Assembly (NCBI GenBank): GCA_040773965.1
Contig: JAXGVG010000002.1
Location: forward strand, 1-28,789
Length of the DNA: 28,789 bases
Direction of reading: 5' to 3'
Source: JAXGVG01 sp040773965
GTDB lineage: Bacteria > Pseudomonadota > Alphaproteobacteria > UBA9219
Position 1 is the first letter of the stretch; every line of letters begins with the position of its first letter. Position numbers and translations under genes: made by a program. Shown here piece by piece: positions 1 to 6,786 of the stretch. Under the pieces are notes generated by a model. The model was not told the DNA's origin, searched no databases, and saw only the letters and a list, made by a program, of their open reading frames with translations.

Positions 1-671
1 CCAAGGCCGTCGTCGACCGTTAACGTCAAAAGCCACTCGTTGGTGTCCGTCTTCGTCCAGGAATAGGTCATGTCGTGCTCGCCGCCCAGCGCGTCGTAGA
101 CCTGGATGGTCGAGGAGGCCGAGCTTTGGCCGATGTCGTACGTCGAGGGCAGGTTGGCCGCGTAATCGACGTGGCTCGTGCCGACGGGATTGTCCAAAAG
201 GTCCGACAGCTGAATGGGTTCGCATGAAGACGTATCGACGACGCCGGTCGAGCTCACCGTGTAACCGGCGAGATAATAGCCCGCCGTGTTGACCAGGTAA
301 CCCGTCGAGTCGAGCGAGAAATCTCCCGCGCGCGTATAGAACGAACCGGTTGCGAACGTTTTCGCGCCGGTGGCGGCCACGGTGGCGGCCTTCACGACGA
401 AGTAACCGGAACCGGAAATGGCCAGAGCCGTTTCCGAATCCGACGACGTCAAGCTGCCCTGAACCGAGTTGGTATACTTCGGCGTGGCGCGGACGCCGCC
501 CGGATCGTTATAGGACGCGGAGGACTGTGTCACGAGCGACTCGAAGGTTGTGTCGATGCCCTTGAAACCCGTCGTTTGCGTGTTGGCAAGGTTATCCGAG
601 ATGTTGCCGATGGCGCTCGATTGGGCGTCGAGGCCGCCGACGGCCACGGTGAGGGCTGAAAAGAGTGACAT
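1..671 (-). CDS. flgE: Flagellar hook protein FlgE, N-terminal part (runs off the window edge)
   Basis: Reading the minus strand from the ATG at 671 gives an open frame of about 223 codons to the window edge. It begins MSLFSALTVAVGGLDAQSSA and continues with ISDNLANTQTTGFK, the N-terminal signature of the FlgE/FlgF/FlgG rod-hook family. FlgE polymerises into the hook joining the flagellar rod to the filament. The Ser/Thr/Gly-rich stretch that follows, with no early stop, fits FlgE better than the shorter rod proteins. The start is supported by GGAGGT ending a few bases before the ATG. A sigma-54-type promoter lies upstream at 787-802. The C-terminus is outside the window, so FlgE rather than another hook-family member is likely but not proven. 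Confidence 0.85.
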   Translation of the reverse strand, partial: MSLFSALTVAVGGLDAQSSAIGNISDNLANTQTTGFKGIDTTFESLVTQSSASYNDPGGVRATPKYTNSVQGSLTSSDSETALAISGSGYFVVKAATVAATGAKTFATGSFYTRAGDFSLDSTGYLVNTAGYYLAGYTVSSTGVVDTSSCEPIQLSDLLDNPVGTSHVDYAANLPSTYDIGQSSASSTIQVYDALGGEHDMTYSWTKTDTNEWLLTLTVDDGL

Positions 672-786
672 GGATGACCTCCGCTTCGCCTTCACAGGCG
701 TTCCGATGAAGAACGACGGGGACGGCTTTCTTCGTTGGACAAAACGCCGGAAGGACTCCCCCGGCACACGAAATCATCCATTCTCG

Positions 787-802
787 AGCAAGTTCGGTGC
801 CA
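787..802 (-). promoter_or_regulatory. Sigma-54 (-24/-12) promoter for flgE
   Basis: On the minus strand the sequence reads TGGCACCGAACTTGCT. This matches the RpoN consensus TGGCACG-N4-TTGCW with one mismatch and has the correct GG-to-GC spacing. The expected start of transcription is near 775, giving a leader of roughly 100 nt before flgE. Hook and later flagellar genes are commonly RpoN-dependent in alphaproteobacteria such as Caulobacter, so motif and gene agree. Confidence 0.72.
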
Positions 803-932
803 AGCTACAACCTTTTGATATTAAACACATATTTTATGATCTAAAAAAAATCATAAAGCGGTTACGGCAATTTTTTCCCCGGATTCGGGGATATATTGCC
901 GTTTCAAATTCCTTTTAAAATGAGGCGCGTCC

Positions 933-961
933 TTGACAAAGGGTGAGAACCAAAGTAGAAC
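933..961 (+). promoter_or_regulatory. lexA promoter (-35 TTGACA, -10 TAGAAC)
   Basis: TTGACA at 933-938 is a perfect -35 hexamer. It is followed after 17 bp by TAGAAC at 956-961, which matches four of six positions of the -10 consensus. The predicted start of transcription is near 968, giving a leader of about 40 nt. The -10 overlaps the SOS operator at 947-961, the arrangement expected for autorepression. The rest of the 672-1009 gap holds the flgE leader and promoter and an AT-rich stretch (about 810-925) with no other feature I can support. Confidence 0.7.
947..961. promoter_or_regulatory. LexA operator (alphaproteobacterial SOS box)
   Basis: GAAC-N7-GAAC at 947-961 reads GTTC-N7-GTTC on the minus strand. 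This is the direct-repeat operator bound by alphaproteobacterial LexA, unlike the CTGT-N8-ACAG palindrome of gammaproteobacteria. It overlaps the -10 region of the lexA promoter, so LexA would block its own transcription. Confidence 0.85.
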
Positions 962-1009
962 TCTTATTCATGCTTTGTTCTTTTTCAACGCCTGCCAGAC
1001 GAGGGGGCC

Positions 1010-1714
1010 ATGCTTACGCGCAAACAAAAAGAGTTGCTGCTTCTTATCCGGGACCGTCTGGCGGCCGATGGCGTTCCTCCGTCGTTCGATGAAATGAAGG
1101 ACGCTCTTGGCCTGCGGTCGAAGTCGGGCATCCATCGCCTGATTTCCGGTCTGGAAGAACGCGGTTTTATCCGGCGGCTGCCTCACCGGGCGCGGGCGCT
1201 TGAAATTCTGCGGTTGGCGGAAGGAACGGAAGGCAAAACGCGCCCGGCGCGCCGGGCGAAAATACCCTTGCCGGCGGCCATGCCGGACATGGCGGCGATC
1301 GCGGTCGCCAGCAGCATAAGCCTTCCCCTTTACGGGCGCATCGCGGCGGGCACGCCGATCGAAGCCTTGCGCGATCCGCACATGCAAATCGACGTTCCGG
1401 CGGGAATGATCGCGGGCCTCAAAGGCGACCGCGCGCCGGAGGATCATTACGCGCTTGAGATTTCCGGCGATTCCATGATCGAAGCCGGAATTGTGGACGG
1501 CGACCGCGTCATCATCCGCAAAGCGGATACGGCCGACAACGGCGCCATCGTCGTCGCTCTGGTCGACGATAACGAAGCCACGCTGAAATACATCGAACGG
1601 CGCGCGCAAGGCGTCGCTCTCATTCCCGCCAACAAGAACCATGAAACGCGCGTCCTCGCCCCGGACCGCGTCAAAGTTCAGGGAATCCTTGTCGGTTTGG
1701 TCAGGCGGTATTAA
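1010..1714 (+). CDS. lexA: LexA SOS-response repressor
   Basis: This 234-residue protein is the autocleaving repressor of the DNA-damage response. The N-terminal winged helix (about residues 1-70, MLTRKQKELLLLIRDRLAAD onward) binds DNA. The C-terminal S24 peptidase domain carries the cleavage bond Ala113-Gly114 (in GRIAAGT), catalytic Ser155 (in SGDSM) and catalytic Lys193 (in ATLKY). Length and motifs are those of a functional LexA. The ATG at 1010 follows GAGGGGG, a good ribosome-binding site, and the SOS box lies about 50 bp upstream. RecA is not in the window. Confidence 0.97.
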   Translation: MLTRKQKELLLLIRDRLAADGVPPSFDEMKDALGLRSKSGIHRLISGLEERGFIRRLPHRARALEILRLAEGTEGKTRPARRAKIPLPAAMPDMAAIAVASSISLPLYGRIAAGTPIEALRDPHMQIDVPAGMIAGLKGDRAPEDHYALEISGDSMIEAGIVDGDRVIIRKADTADNGAIVVALVDDNEATLKYIERRAQGVALIPANKNHETRVLAPDRVKVQGILVGLVRRY

Positions 1715-1733
1715 GCAGAAGACAGAAAAGGGA

Positions 1734-1756
1734 AAAGGCGCTACTTGTTGGCCTTT
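1734..1756 (+). terminator. Possible weak terminator after lexA
   Basis: AAAGGC at 1734-1739 can pair with GCCTTT at 1751-1756 around an 11-nt loop, followed by a loose T-rich stretch. The stem is short and the loop long, so readthrough into gltX is quite possible. Confidence 0.25.
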
Positions 1757-1782
1757 CAACTTTTAACCCGCGAATTTTTGCC

Positions 1783-3204
1783 ATGTCCGTCGTCGTCCGT
1801 TTTCCGCCTTCACCCACAGGGATGCTGCACATTGGGGGGGCGCGCACAGCCCTTTTCAACTGGCTCTACGCCAAGCATCATAAGGGAAAATTTTTACTCC
1901 GCATCGAAGATACGGACCGCGAACGCTCCACGCCCGAGTCCGTGCAGGCCATTCTGGACGGCATGACGTGGCTCGGCTTCGACTGGGACAACAACGACCC
2001 CACATTGAACAACGGCAAAAGTTATTACTCGCAATTCGAACACCGCGAACGGCATGCCGACGTGGCGCGTCAAATGCTTGCGAAGGGCGCGGCGTATTGC
2101 TGCTACGCGTCGCCTGAAGAACTGGAAGCCATGCGCGCCGAACAAAAAGCCAGGGGCTTGCCGCAAAAATACGATGGCCGTTGGCGTGACCGCCCGGTAA
2201 GCGAAGCGCCGCCCGGCGTCAAGCCCGTCATCCGTCTGAAAGCGCCCCAAACGGGCGAAACGGTCGTCGACGACAAGGTCATGGGCCGCGTCACCGTGCA
2301 AAACGGCCAGCTCGACGACATGGTTCTTCTGCGCGCGGACGGCACGCCGACCTACATGCTGGCCGTGGTGGTGGACGATCACGACATGGGCGTCACGCAC
2401 GTCATTCGCGGCGACGATCATCTCACCAACACCTTCCGGCAGGTTCAAATCTACAAGGCCATGGGCTGGGACGTGCCGGTGTACGCGCATCTGCCGCTGA
2501 TCCACGGTCCCGACGGCACGAAGTTTTCGAAGCGTCACGGCGCGCCCGCGGTAAGCGACTACCGCGATCTTGGCTACTTGCCCGAAGCGATACGGAACTA
2601 TCTGTTGCGTTTGTGCTGGGCGCACGGCGACGACGAAATTATCTCCACGGAACAGGCCGTCGCATGGTTCGATTTCGGCGGGATCGGAAAATCCCCCGCG
2701 CGTTTCGACTTCGCCAAGCTCAATCATGTGAACGCGCATTACATCGGCCTGGCGGACAACCGGCGTCTTGTGGATCTGGCGAAACCTTTTTTCAGGGAAA
2801 AACTGGAACGCGATTTGACGGAAGCCGAATCGTCTCTTCTTGAAAAAGCGCTGGCGGATATCAAGCCGCGCGTGCAAACGCTGCGGGAAATAGCCGATAC
2901 GGCTCTGTTCTATTTCCGGCGGCTGCCCCCCGACGACAAAGCGAAAAAACTGTTAACGCCGGAGGCGAAAACTCATCTGAAGGAATTGGCCGGACGCCTG
3001 CCGACGCTGCCCGATTTTTCCGCACCGGCCCTTGAATCGCTCTTCCGGGACTATGCCGGGGAGAAAGGCCTGAAACTTGGCGCGGCGGCCCAGCCCCTGC
3101 GGGCGGCGCTCACCGGGCGGGCGGTCTCGCCCCCGATCTTCAGCGTGGCCGCCTTGCTTGGCCGGGACGAGGTTCTGGCCCGCCTGAAAGGGGCTTTGGA
3201 ATAG
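1783..3204 (+). CDS. gltX: Glutamyl-tRNA synthetase
   Basis: This 473-residue class I aminoacyl-tRNA synthetase charges tRNA with glutamate. The N-terminus carries the HIGH-type signature in PPSPTGMLHIGGARTALFNW. The KMSKS-type loop appears as KFSKR near residue 247. The C-terminal anticodon-binding region is complete and the length is normal for bacterial GluRS. Many alphaproteobacteria have two GltX paralogues, one of which can be specialised for tRNA-Gln; which one this is cannot be told here. The ATG at 1783 is directly followed by the conserved Rossmann strand (VVVRFPPSPTG), so the start is secure although no strong ribosome-binding site is visible. Confidence 0.96.
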   Translation: MSVVVRFPPSPTGMLHIGGARTALFNWLYAKHHKGKFLLRIEDTDRERSTPESVQAILDGMTWLGFDWDNNDPTLNNGKSYYSQFEHRERHADVARQMLAKGAAYCCYASPEELEAMRAEQKARGLPQKYDGRWRDRPVSEAPPGVKPVIRLKAPQTGETVVDDKVMGRVTVQNGQLDDMVLLRADGTPTYMLAVVVDDHDMGVTHVIRGDDHLTNTFRQVQIYKAMGWDVPVYAHLPLIHGPDGTKFSKRHGAPAVSDYRDLGYLPEAIRNYLLRLCWAHGDDEIISTEQAVAWFDFGGIGKSPARFDFAKLNHVNAHYIGLADNRRLVDLAKPFFREKLERDLTEAESSLLEKALADIKPRVQTLREIADTALFYFRRLPPDDKAKKLLTPEAKTHLKELAGRLPTLPDFSAPALESLFRDYAGEKGLKLGAAAQPLRAALTGRAVSPPIFSVAALLGRDEVLARLKGALE

Positions 3205-3408
3205 GACCGCAAAGGTCGAAAAAGGGTCCCGAACAGGCACATAACCCTATCCGAACAGGTCCCAAAAGCGCGCTCTACAGAACCGCGAATTACGCGGCGT
3301 TAAGGAAAATTTGATGATTCGTATCATAATGACGAATTACTTTCATAGGTTGTGAAAGGAGTTGGCGGAAATCCAATTTCTTTCATCTATGCCGCTTCGG
3401 AGCCAAAT

Positions 3409-3876
3409 GTGACCTCACTGGAATCATCGTCTTCCGCGCCGCCAAGCGAAAAAACCTCAGCAATCTCAGGGACTTCGAATTGGCTGGATCAAGACGATCA
3501 GTTGCGCGACATGTGGCTTCGCAACTTGTCTCCGGCGAATAGTGCCGAACAGCTTGGTCGTTCCGTCGCGGCCATCATGACACGGGCAGCGCGCCTGGGC
3601 TTGCCGCGCCGCTCGGCGCCGGGCCGCAAGCCGGGCTACCGCCGTACGGAAGAGTCGCGGACAACGCGGATGGCGACGACGGCAGGACTCGTCAAGAATG
3701 CATCGCCGCAAGGCCTGGAGGGACAAATGCAGGTCGTTCCCCGAATTTGCCTGATGTGCCTGAATAAGTTTCCCTCGCAGGGCCGTCACAACCGTATTTG
3801 CCCTTCGTGCAAGGCTTCGGCCGAATATTCCTCAGGGAGCAGCGTTCCCGATTTTGATTTTAAGGTTGAATCATGA
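3409..3876 (+). CDS. GcrA-like regulator with C-terminal zinc finger
   Basis: The protein (155 residues from GTG 3409; GTG 3352 would give 174) has two recognisable parts. Near the N-terminus, a stretch from LDQDDQLRDMWLRNLSPANS through LGRSVAAIMTRAARLGLPRR resembles the SANT/helix-turn-helix module of GcrA, the alphaproteobacterial cell-cycle regulator, though with several substitutions. Near the C-terminus a four-cysteine finger reads CLMC...HNRICPSC. GTG 3409 is preferred because GGAG sits six bases before it, whereas GTG 3352 has no such site. It precedes the secretion cluster and could regulate it, but that is inference. It is probably not the canonical GcrA. Confidence 0.6.
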   Translation: MTSLESSSSAPPSEKTSAISGTSNWLDQDDQLRDMWLRNLSPANSAEQLGRSVAAIMTRAARLGLPRRSAPGRKPGYRRTEESRTTRMATTAGLVKNASPQGLEGQMQVVPRICLMCLNKFPSQGRHNRICPSCKASAEYSSGSSVPDFDFKVES

Positions 3877-3939
3877 AAGCGAGGTCATTCTGCGTTCGAC
3901 GGTTTTTCGGGGCAAAACGGGACGGGCTCATCGCCGCCA

Positions 3940-3968
3940 TTGACACAAAGCCGGTGTTTCCTTCACTG
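3940..3968 (+). promoter_or_regulatory. Tentative promoter before the secretion operon
   Basis: TTGACA at 3940-3945 is a perfect -35 hexamer 46 bp before the first dotI-like gene. No good -10 lies at the expected spacing, so only the -35 is visible. Its position in the gap before the first cluster gene is the main argument. Confidence 0.3.
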
Positions 3969-3991
3969 TTTTCGAAAGAGAGGAGCCGGAT

Positions 3992-4615
3992 ATGGCGCTA
4001 AAGGATGCCGTAGCGACCGTTTTGGGCCGCAACGCTTTTTACCGTGACGGCTATCGCCTGCTGCTGCGGATCAGCGTCATTCAGGGACTTATCATCGTTC
4101 TTCTGTCTGGGGCGATCATCGCCATGCTCTTGACGATGGAGGCGCGCTACATTTATTTCGCCACGACGACGGACGGGCGCATCATCAACATCGTTCCTCT
4201 GAACGAACCCTATCGTTCGCGCGCGGAAGTCGTGACATGGGCGGCGAAAAAAGCCCAGGAAGTCATGCGTTTCGGGTTTAGCGATTACCGGCAAAGGCTG
4301 CAGGAGTCGGCCAATAATTTTACGCCGGGGGGCTGGGAAAGTTTCACAAAAGCGCTGAAGGAAGCCCGTATTCTTGAGGCCGTTGAGGCGCGAAAACTGA
4401 CGGTTACATTGGATATCGAAGCTGCGCCCGAAGTGAGGAGGCAGTTTTTGCGCGATGGCGTTTACACGTGGGATCTTTTAACCCCGATAACCATCAAATT
4501 CGACGGAGCCGATCCGCCATCGTCTATACGCGCCAAGCTTATCTTGCGCATCGTAAGGGTATCGACTTTGCAGAATCCCGACGGCATAAGCATTGAACAG
4601 TGGGTGGCCAACTAA
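3992..4615 (+). CDS. DotI/IcmL-family T4BSS inner-membrane protein (first copy, DotJ position)
   Basis: This 207-residue protein has a short N-terminal cytoplasmic stretch (RNAFYRDGYRLLLR), one transmembrane helix at about residues 27-49, and a periplasmic domain. That domain carries family hallmarks: YFATTTDGRI, VTWAAKKAQEVMRFGFSDYR, FTPGGWESF, and a terminal ISIEQWV. DotI is an inner-membrane component related in fold to VirB8, working with DotJ in Legionella. Here the gene occupies the place of dotJ (icmM), immediately before a second dotI-like gene, but unlike Legionella DotJ it keeps the full periplasmic domain. GAGAGGAG upstream of the ATG is a strong ribosome-binding site. Confidence 0.88.
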   Translation: MALKDAVATVLGRNAFYRDGYRLLLRISVIQGLIIVLLSGAIIAMLLTMEARYIYFATTTDGRIINIVPLNEPYRSRAEVVTWAAKKAQEVMRFGFSDYRQRLQESANNFTPGGWESFTKALKEARILEAVEARKLTVTLDIEAAPEVRRQFLRDGVYTWDLLTPITIKFDGADPPSSIRAKLILRIVRVSTLQNPDGISIEQWVAN

Positions 4616-4676
4616 CGGAATAGTGTCGCCGCGCGGAAAAACAAACCCGGTAAGTCCTGAAAGAGCTTGAAACGGC

Positions 4677-5450
4677 ATGACGGAAACGCTTTCCACGAAC
4701 GCACCGGAGGTTTCTTCGGAAAAGCTGCCGCCGGAGGTCAAAAAAGAACCGAAGGCCGGGGCCCTTCATGCGCTGAAGGACAAATGGGCAGCAAAAAAAA
4801 AGGCTCTTTTCAAACCGATTTTCGGGGAAGAGATAACGGCGGATGACCTCGTCGTCGATGAACAGGACATTTTAGAACGTCGCCATCGGCTGATTTCGTT
4901 GGTCCGTTGGCAGGCTGTCGCTATAGGCGTTTTGTCTTTGGTTCTTCTGGTGGCCATTCCCGCTTTGCGGCCCGTGATAAGATACCGGGCGGTGACGCCC
5001 GAAGGGAAGAAGATGTTTTTGGCGCCGCTTACGGTTCCCAATCTTACGAACCAGTCCGTACTTTCATGGGCGGCAAGCAGCGTGACCGAGATTATGACCT
5101 TCGGCTTTGGCGATATTGACAGGCAGATCACATCGCAGAGGCACCGTTTCACGACCAGGGGCTGGGAAAGTTTTCTCGAAGCCATCCGAAGACAAGAAGT
5201 ATGGAAGGTTTTCAAGGAGCGCCAGTTGATATTGACCACCGTTCCCTCGGACGCGCCTGTCCTGACAGGCCAGGGCCTGGGGGTGGACGGGGATTATATC
5301 TGGATGATCCAAATCCCTGTTGTCATGAATTACATCACAAACAACGATGTGACGAGGAAGCAGAAAGGCACGGTTAAGTTAACCATTACGCGGGTGCCCG
5401 GCAGCAAAAATATCAACGGAATAGCCATTAAATCCTGGGATATAAGGTAA
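4677..5450 (+). CDS. dotI: DotI/IcmL-family T4BSS inner-membrane protein (second copy)
   Basis: A 257-residue paralogue of the preceding gene. It has a longer, charged N-terminal cytoplasmic region (about 75 residues), a transmembrane helix (AVAIGVLSLVLLVAIPAL) and the same periplasmic fold: VLSWAASSVTEIMTFGFGD, FTTRGWESFLEAI, and the closing TRVPGSKNINGIAIKSW. It sits directly before dotH, the place of dotI (icmL) in Legionella and traM in IncI plasmids. The two copies are strongly diverged, so this is not a recent duplication; they may form a mixed assembly as DotI and DotJ do. Confidence 0.88.
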   Translation: MTETLSTNAPEVSSEKLPPEVKKEPKAGALHALKDKWAAKKKALFKPIFGEEITADDLVVDEQDILERRHRLISLVRWQAVAIGVLSLVLLVAIPALRPVIRYRAVTPEGKKMFLAPLTVPNLTNQSVLSWAASSVTEIMTFGFGDIDRQITSQRHRFTTRGWESFLEAIRRQEVWKVFKERQLILTTVPSDAPVLTGQGLGVDGDYIWMIQIPVVMNYITNNDVTRKQKGTVKLTITRVPGSKNINGIAIKSWDIR

Positions 5451-5643
5451 AGACACGGGCATGTTTTGGAGAAAGGGGGGACAAAGTTGGCGATGAAACG
5501 GGCATGTGTGGAAAAAGGCGGTTTTCCCGGAAAAACCTGTTGCAAAGGCAAGTTTTCTTATAAATTATAAACTTTATGTTAACTTAGCTCTGCTGAAAAA
5601 GCAAAGCGTGTCCGATTTTTACAAACTGATTCGGGGATGTAAT

Positions 5644-6786
5644 TTGTTGCGCAAAATCAAGCCACATTCTTTTCTTCCCTCTTTCGTTGGCGCTGTAATT
5701 GGAGCAGGGGCACTTGCATTCTCTTTTTCCCCGGCCTTTTCCCAGGAAATCGCTGCGCAATCCACGACAACGCCGGTTGTCGTGGAATCCTCTGTGCCTG
5801 CCGTGGTTACGGCCACCGGGGCCGGTGCGACGGCCATTGTGCCGGACACTATGGCTTCCATGGAAAAGACATCGTCGGGCATCGATTTGCCCGTGCCGCC
5901 CCCTGCCTTGACGCCCGAACAGGAGGCTTTGCAATTGCAATTGCAGGCTGAGGAAGTTGCGGCCAAGGCGGCCGAAGTCAAGCGCGAAGAAGAGTACAGG
6001 CAAAAATCGTTTAACCGAGCGGCCGGAGGCCTTCTGCCTCTTTCTCCCGATCAAATTCGGGATTTTCTGCGACGTCTCGAAAGTACGCAGGAAGCATCCC
6101 AGGCTCCCTTTGCCGGGCCGCCGAAAGGCGAAGTCAAGGTTATGGCTTTGTCGCTGGACCCCGGGGGGGAGCCCCCGCAAATCAATCTGGCGGCCGGTTA
6201 TGTGACGACTATCGACATAGTCGATGCAACGGGCGCTCCTTGGCCCATTCTTGACGTCGGCGTGGGGGGCAATTTCGAAGTCACGCCAACCCAGGCTGGC
6301 TCGCACGTCGTACGGGTCGTTCCGTTGACGAGAGTCGGGATGGGAAATCTGTCGATCCTGTTAAAAGACCTGTCGACTCCGGTCATTTTCCGTTTGGCTG
6401 CAGGAGGGGAGACCTTCCATATGCGCTACGACGCAAGAGTTCCCAAGCTTGGCCCCAACGCCAAGACGCCGCTGATCGAGCGCGGCCGGATAGGCCCCGT
6501 GGCGGGAGACCAAACCATTGCGATGATTCTTGAAAATGCGCCGCCAAAAGCCGCCAAGCGGCTTAAAATTGCGGGTCTGGATGCGCGCACAATGGCCTGG
6601 CAGCTCGACGATAAAGTTTTTGTGAGGACTCCCCTAACTTTATTGTCACCGGCCTGGAACGCGAGCGCCTCTTCGCCCGATGGAACGACGGTCTATGAGA
6701 TTGGCGATGCGCCGGTGTTATTAATGTCGGACAATGGCGCTCTGATGCGGGCGCGGCTTACGCGGGATGAAGATCATGACAAATAA
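5644..6786 (+). CDS. dotH: DotH/IcmK outer-membrane core protein
   Basis: DotH forms part of the outer-membrane core ring of the type IVB machine. From TTG 5644 the protein has 380 residues. A signal peptide (LLRKIKPHSFLPSFVGAVIG onward, likely cut at AFS-Q) is followed by a Glu/Ala/Lys coiled region. The conserved DotH body contains LPLSPDQIRDFLRRLESTQEA, LDPGGEPPQINLAAGYVTT, DATGAPWPI and LLKDLSTPVIFRLAAG, closely matching Legionella IcmK. The frame stays open to GTG 5506, but that start would bury the signal peptide about 46 residues in. TTG 5644 is preceded by CGGGGAT, a usable ribosome-binding site. The AT-rich gap 5451-5643 may hold a promoter, but none is clear. Confidence 0.88.
   Translation: MLRKIKPHSFLPSFVGAVIGAGALAFSFSPAFSQEIAAQSTTTPVVVESSVPAVVTATGAGATAIVPDTMASMEKTSSGIDLPVPPPALTPEQEALQLQLQAEEVAAKAAEVKREEEYRQKSFNRAAGGLLPLSPDQIRDFLRRLESTQEASQAPFAGPPKGEVKVMALSLDPGGEPPQINLAAGYVTTIDIVDATGAPWPILDVGVGGNFEVTPTQAGSHVVRVVPLTRVGMGNLSILLKDLSTPVIFRLAAGGETFHMRYDARVPKLGPNAKTPLIERGRIGPVAGDQTIAMILENAPPKAAKRLKIAGLDARTMAWQLDDKVFVRTPLTLLSPAWNASASSPDGTTVYEIGDAPVLLMSDNGALMRARLTRDEDHDK

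Noticed and set aside
1894..2877. A 327-codon minus-strand frame opposite gltX
   Set aside because: His/Arg/Val-rich shadow frame with no domain; gltX is clear on the + strand.
3226..3297. CCGAACAGG twice (3229-3237, 3251-3259) and CCGCG-AATTA-CGCGG (3283-3297) after gltX
   Set aside because: Too short to call a repeat family, and there is no T tract for a terminator; left unassigned.
3873..4001. A 42-codon frame overlapping the GcrA-like stop (ATGA) and the first dotI start
   Set aside because: Basic, low-complexity product with no recognisable motif; it runs over the dotI ribosome-binding site and start. More likely untranslated leader.
5506..5643. GTG 5506 as the dotH start
   Set aside because: It would place 46 residues before the signal peptide of a secreted protein; TTG 5644 directly precedes the signal peptide and has a GGGGA site.
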